IMG/VR virus record: IMGVR_UViG_3300025153_000247
Coordinates: 1 to 23,112 of that record
Length of the DNA stretch: 23,112 bases
Reading direction: 5' to 3' (one strand)
From: a virus
The notes beneath the pieces were generated by a model. It searched no databases. It was not told where the DNA came from and worked only from the letters and a program-made list of their open reading frames with translations. Positions 21,670 through 23,112 of this stretch are shown piece by piece (the first letter of the stretch is position 1; the number at the start of each line of letters is the position of its first letter). The position numbers and the translations under genes were made by a program.

Positions 21670-22224
21670 TCACTCGGCACTCTCTCCAGGCTGTTTCATG
21701 GCGGCGAAGAGCGGCGCGAACTGCGTATCCGATTGCACGGACTTGTAGGCGGCATCGTATTCGAGCCCATCTCGCTTCATGCGGGAGTTCACTTCCGTCT
21801 GGATGGCGGCGGTGCGCTCGCGGGAATTGCTGATGGCTACCTTCCGGCCGCCCAGGTCGATGCTGCCGGTGTTCATCACCTTCGGCTTCGCGCCCAGGGC
21901 CTTGCCTAGGACCACAATGTCTGCGCCCTCGGCGCTGAGGCTGTTCACGGTGGCCACGCGGTCGGCTTCGGTGATGACGCCGGCGGTGATGGCATTACCC
22001 ACGAGAGTTTCCGCCGTGTCCTTGCGGAGCGTTTGCAGCGCGGTGTTCGCAGCCGTCAGTTTGCCCTTCTCGGTTTCGAGCTCTGTCTTGGCGGAGTTCA
22101 TCGCGGTCTCCGCAGCGGCCTTCCCGGCGGCATTGGACTGGATGGACGTGATGGCGGAGAGAAGGGTTTCCTCCGTGGCGGTGGCGGGGTCTTGACCCAG
22201 CATCTTGGCGAGTTTGTCTTTCAT
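21670..22224 (-). CDS. Nested scaffold protein from an internal start of the protease gene
   Basis: An in-frame ATG at 22224-22222 (protein MKDKLAKMLGQDPATATEET) would give a 184-residue scaffold. The sequence directly before it, ACCAAAGAAAAAGAC, closely matches the leader of the cement-protein gene (ACAAAGAAAAAAAAGAC before ATG). This A-rich leader in the middle of a gene suggests a second translation start, as with I/Z in Mu and C/Nu3 in lambda. Confidence 0.5.
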   Translation of the reverse strand: MKDKLAKMLGQDPATATEETLLSAITSIQSNAAGKAAAETAMNSAKTELETEKGKLTAANTALQTLRKDTAETLVGNAITAGVITEADRVATVNSLSAEGADIVVLGKALGAKPKVMNTGSIDLGGRKVAISNSRERTAAIQTEVNSRMKRDGLEYDAAYKSVQSDTQFAPLFAAMKQPGESAE

Positions 22225-23112
22225 GTCTTTTTCTTTGGTTTCTTCGGTTGGAGATTCGGTGGTTTCGTGGGCAGGGATTGCCTCAAAGGTTTCGGAGTTC
22301 GCCCACGGAAGTGAGCCGGGGATGTTCGGCGTGTTCACGAGGCCGATGGACAGCAGCTCGTCCGGCTGGATGGTGTTGGCCGTGGTATGTGGATAGAGCC
22401 ATGCGGGCGAGGGATAGACCCACCAGCCCTCGGTTTTGTTTTCGAGACCCAGCGCGTTGAATTCCGCCCGGCCTTCCAGCGCGTTTGCTCCCGCGCGGAG
22501 TTCCACGATTTTTCCCAGGCGGCGGTCATCGGGCCAGCTCTTGGGATCCACGTCCGGATGCCCGTGGAAAATCGGCACGCCCCGGAACAGCGTCCCCATG
22601 CGGTGCCAGACGGAATTGAAGGTGGCCACCATTTGGTCCGCCTGTGCCTTGCCGAATTTTTGGACCTTCTTACGGTCCGCTGTTGGAAACTCACCGTAGG
22701 GCGCGATCACCTCCCACTCGCCACCCGAGAGCGGCGCGGCATTGGCGATGGCAGCGACGGCACGGATCTTGCCCGCGTTGGCGGTGACCGCACGCTTGCC
22801 AGGCCATCCCGCATCCCGCAGGTTCACCTCATGCCAGACCCGATCGAAATCCCGGAAATTCCCGACCACCCGGCCCTGCTTGACAAGCTCGTCGAGGGCG
22901 GTTGGATCACCACGGTCATACGCCATGAGAGCGGCCGCTTCCTTTTCTCCTGGACTCCCAGAGGGATCCAGGGCGCAAGCCTCATGAAGTCGGTAGCGCG
23001 AGACCTTAGCCTTGGACCCCAGGGGCTTCACGCCTTGCTCATCTTTTGTGACATCCATGGCAAGGATCTTCCGGATGACTTTGAATAATGAATTGAAGAA
23101 GTTTGGTTTCAT
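21670..23112 (-). CDS. Mu-I-like prohead protease/scaffold (5' end at window edge)
   Basis: The visible 480 residues begin with ATG at the very edge of the window, so the true start may lie further right. Residues 119-280 form the protease: GEWEVIAPYGEFP, then the histidine motif PIFHGHPDVD (H183/H185), LGKIVELRAG and ELLSIGLVNTPNIPG with candidate nucleophile S255. These match the Mu protein I-type peptidase family. Residues about 297-480 are helical and acidic (TAMNSAKTELETEKGKLTAA), the expected scaffold part, ending QTEVNSRMKRDGLEYDAAYK and the GESAE tail. In Mu-type phages the same gene makes protease and, from an internal start, scaffold. The first 118 residues are unassigned. Confidence 0.8.
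   Translation of the reverse strand: MKPNFFNSLFKVIRKILAMDVTKDEQGVKPLGSKAKVSRYRLHEACALDPSGSPGEKEAAALMAYDRGDPTALDELVKQGRVVGNFRDFDRVWHEVNLRDAGWPGKRAVTANAGKIRAVAAIANAAPLSGGEWEVIAPYGEFPTADRKKVQKFGKAQADQMVATFNSVWHRMGTLFRGVPIFHGHPDVDPKSWPDDRRLGKIVELRAGANALEGRAEFNALGLENKTEGWWVYPSPAWLYPHTTANTIQPDELLSIGLVNTPNIPGSLPWANSETFEAIPAHETTESPTEETKEKDMKDKLAKMLGQDPATATEETLLSAITSIQSNAAGKAAAETAMNSAKTELETEKGKLTAANTALQTLRKDTAETLVGNAITAGVITEADRVATVNSLSAEGADIVVLGKALGAKPKVMNTGSIDLGGRKVAISNSRERTAAIQTEVNSRMKRDGLEYDAAYKSVQSDTQFAPLFAAMKQPGESAE

Overview
The window joins a chromosomal segment (about 1-6570) to the virion-structure half of a leftward-transcribed prophage (about 6572-23112, running off the right edge). The host looks like a member of the PVC group, most likely Verrucomicrobiota. 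The main reason is a remnant at 4513-5435 that resembles the large PVC-type haem-binding proteins. The high G+C, the scarcity of Shine-Dalgarno sequences and the many short intergenic repeats agree with this. Genus cannot be read from the sequence.

Chromosomal part. A leftward cluster encodes a GbsR/MarR-type winged-helix regulator, a specialised NusG paralog (RfaH/UpxY type), UDP-galactopyranose mutase (glf) and GDP-L-fucose synthase (fcl). The regulator and the NusG paralog overlap by ATGA, as do glf and fcl. This fits a surface-polysaccharide operon in which the regulator controls initiation and the NusG paralog helps polymerase read through. A promoter overlapped by a 9-bp inverted repeat lies just upstream of the regulator. 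Its -10 box is so close to the first ATG that the mRNA may be leaderless. Divergently, a UDP-glucuronate decarboxylase (UDP-xylose synthase) runs rightward. It is followed by the internally deleted haem-binding gene and a convergent FkbM-family methyltransferase.

Phage part, in transcription order (right to left): Mu-I-like protease with an apparent nested scaffold start; small acidic protein; DUF2190-like capsid cement protein; major capsid protein; gp36/DUF1320-like connector; small protein; minor-head-like protein; two tail-completion-like proteins, the second carrying a C-terminal chitobiase-C-like domain; tail tube; two tail or baseplate proteins; an exported fibre-like protein with twenty 13-residue HADS repeats; a small exported protein; tape measure; a large baseplate hub; and two glycosyltransferase-like genes at the distal end. 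No integrase, transposase, portal or terminase is visible; these would lie beyond the right edge. The protease and gp36-like genes are shared with Mu-like phages, and a repeat-bearing TGT end near 6572 could be a transposable-phage terminus, but that is unproven.

Most unusual points: the HADS-repeat protein and its position-restricted variation; Sec-type signal sequences on three proteins of the virion module; glycosyltransferases as tail cargo beside a host locus for fucose, galactofuranose and xylose precursors; and a rich set of small repeats (phased 7-bp arrays, two families of small hairpins) in the phage gene spacers.
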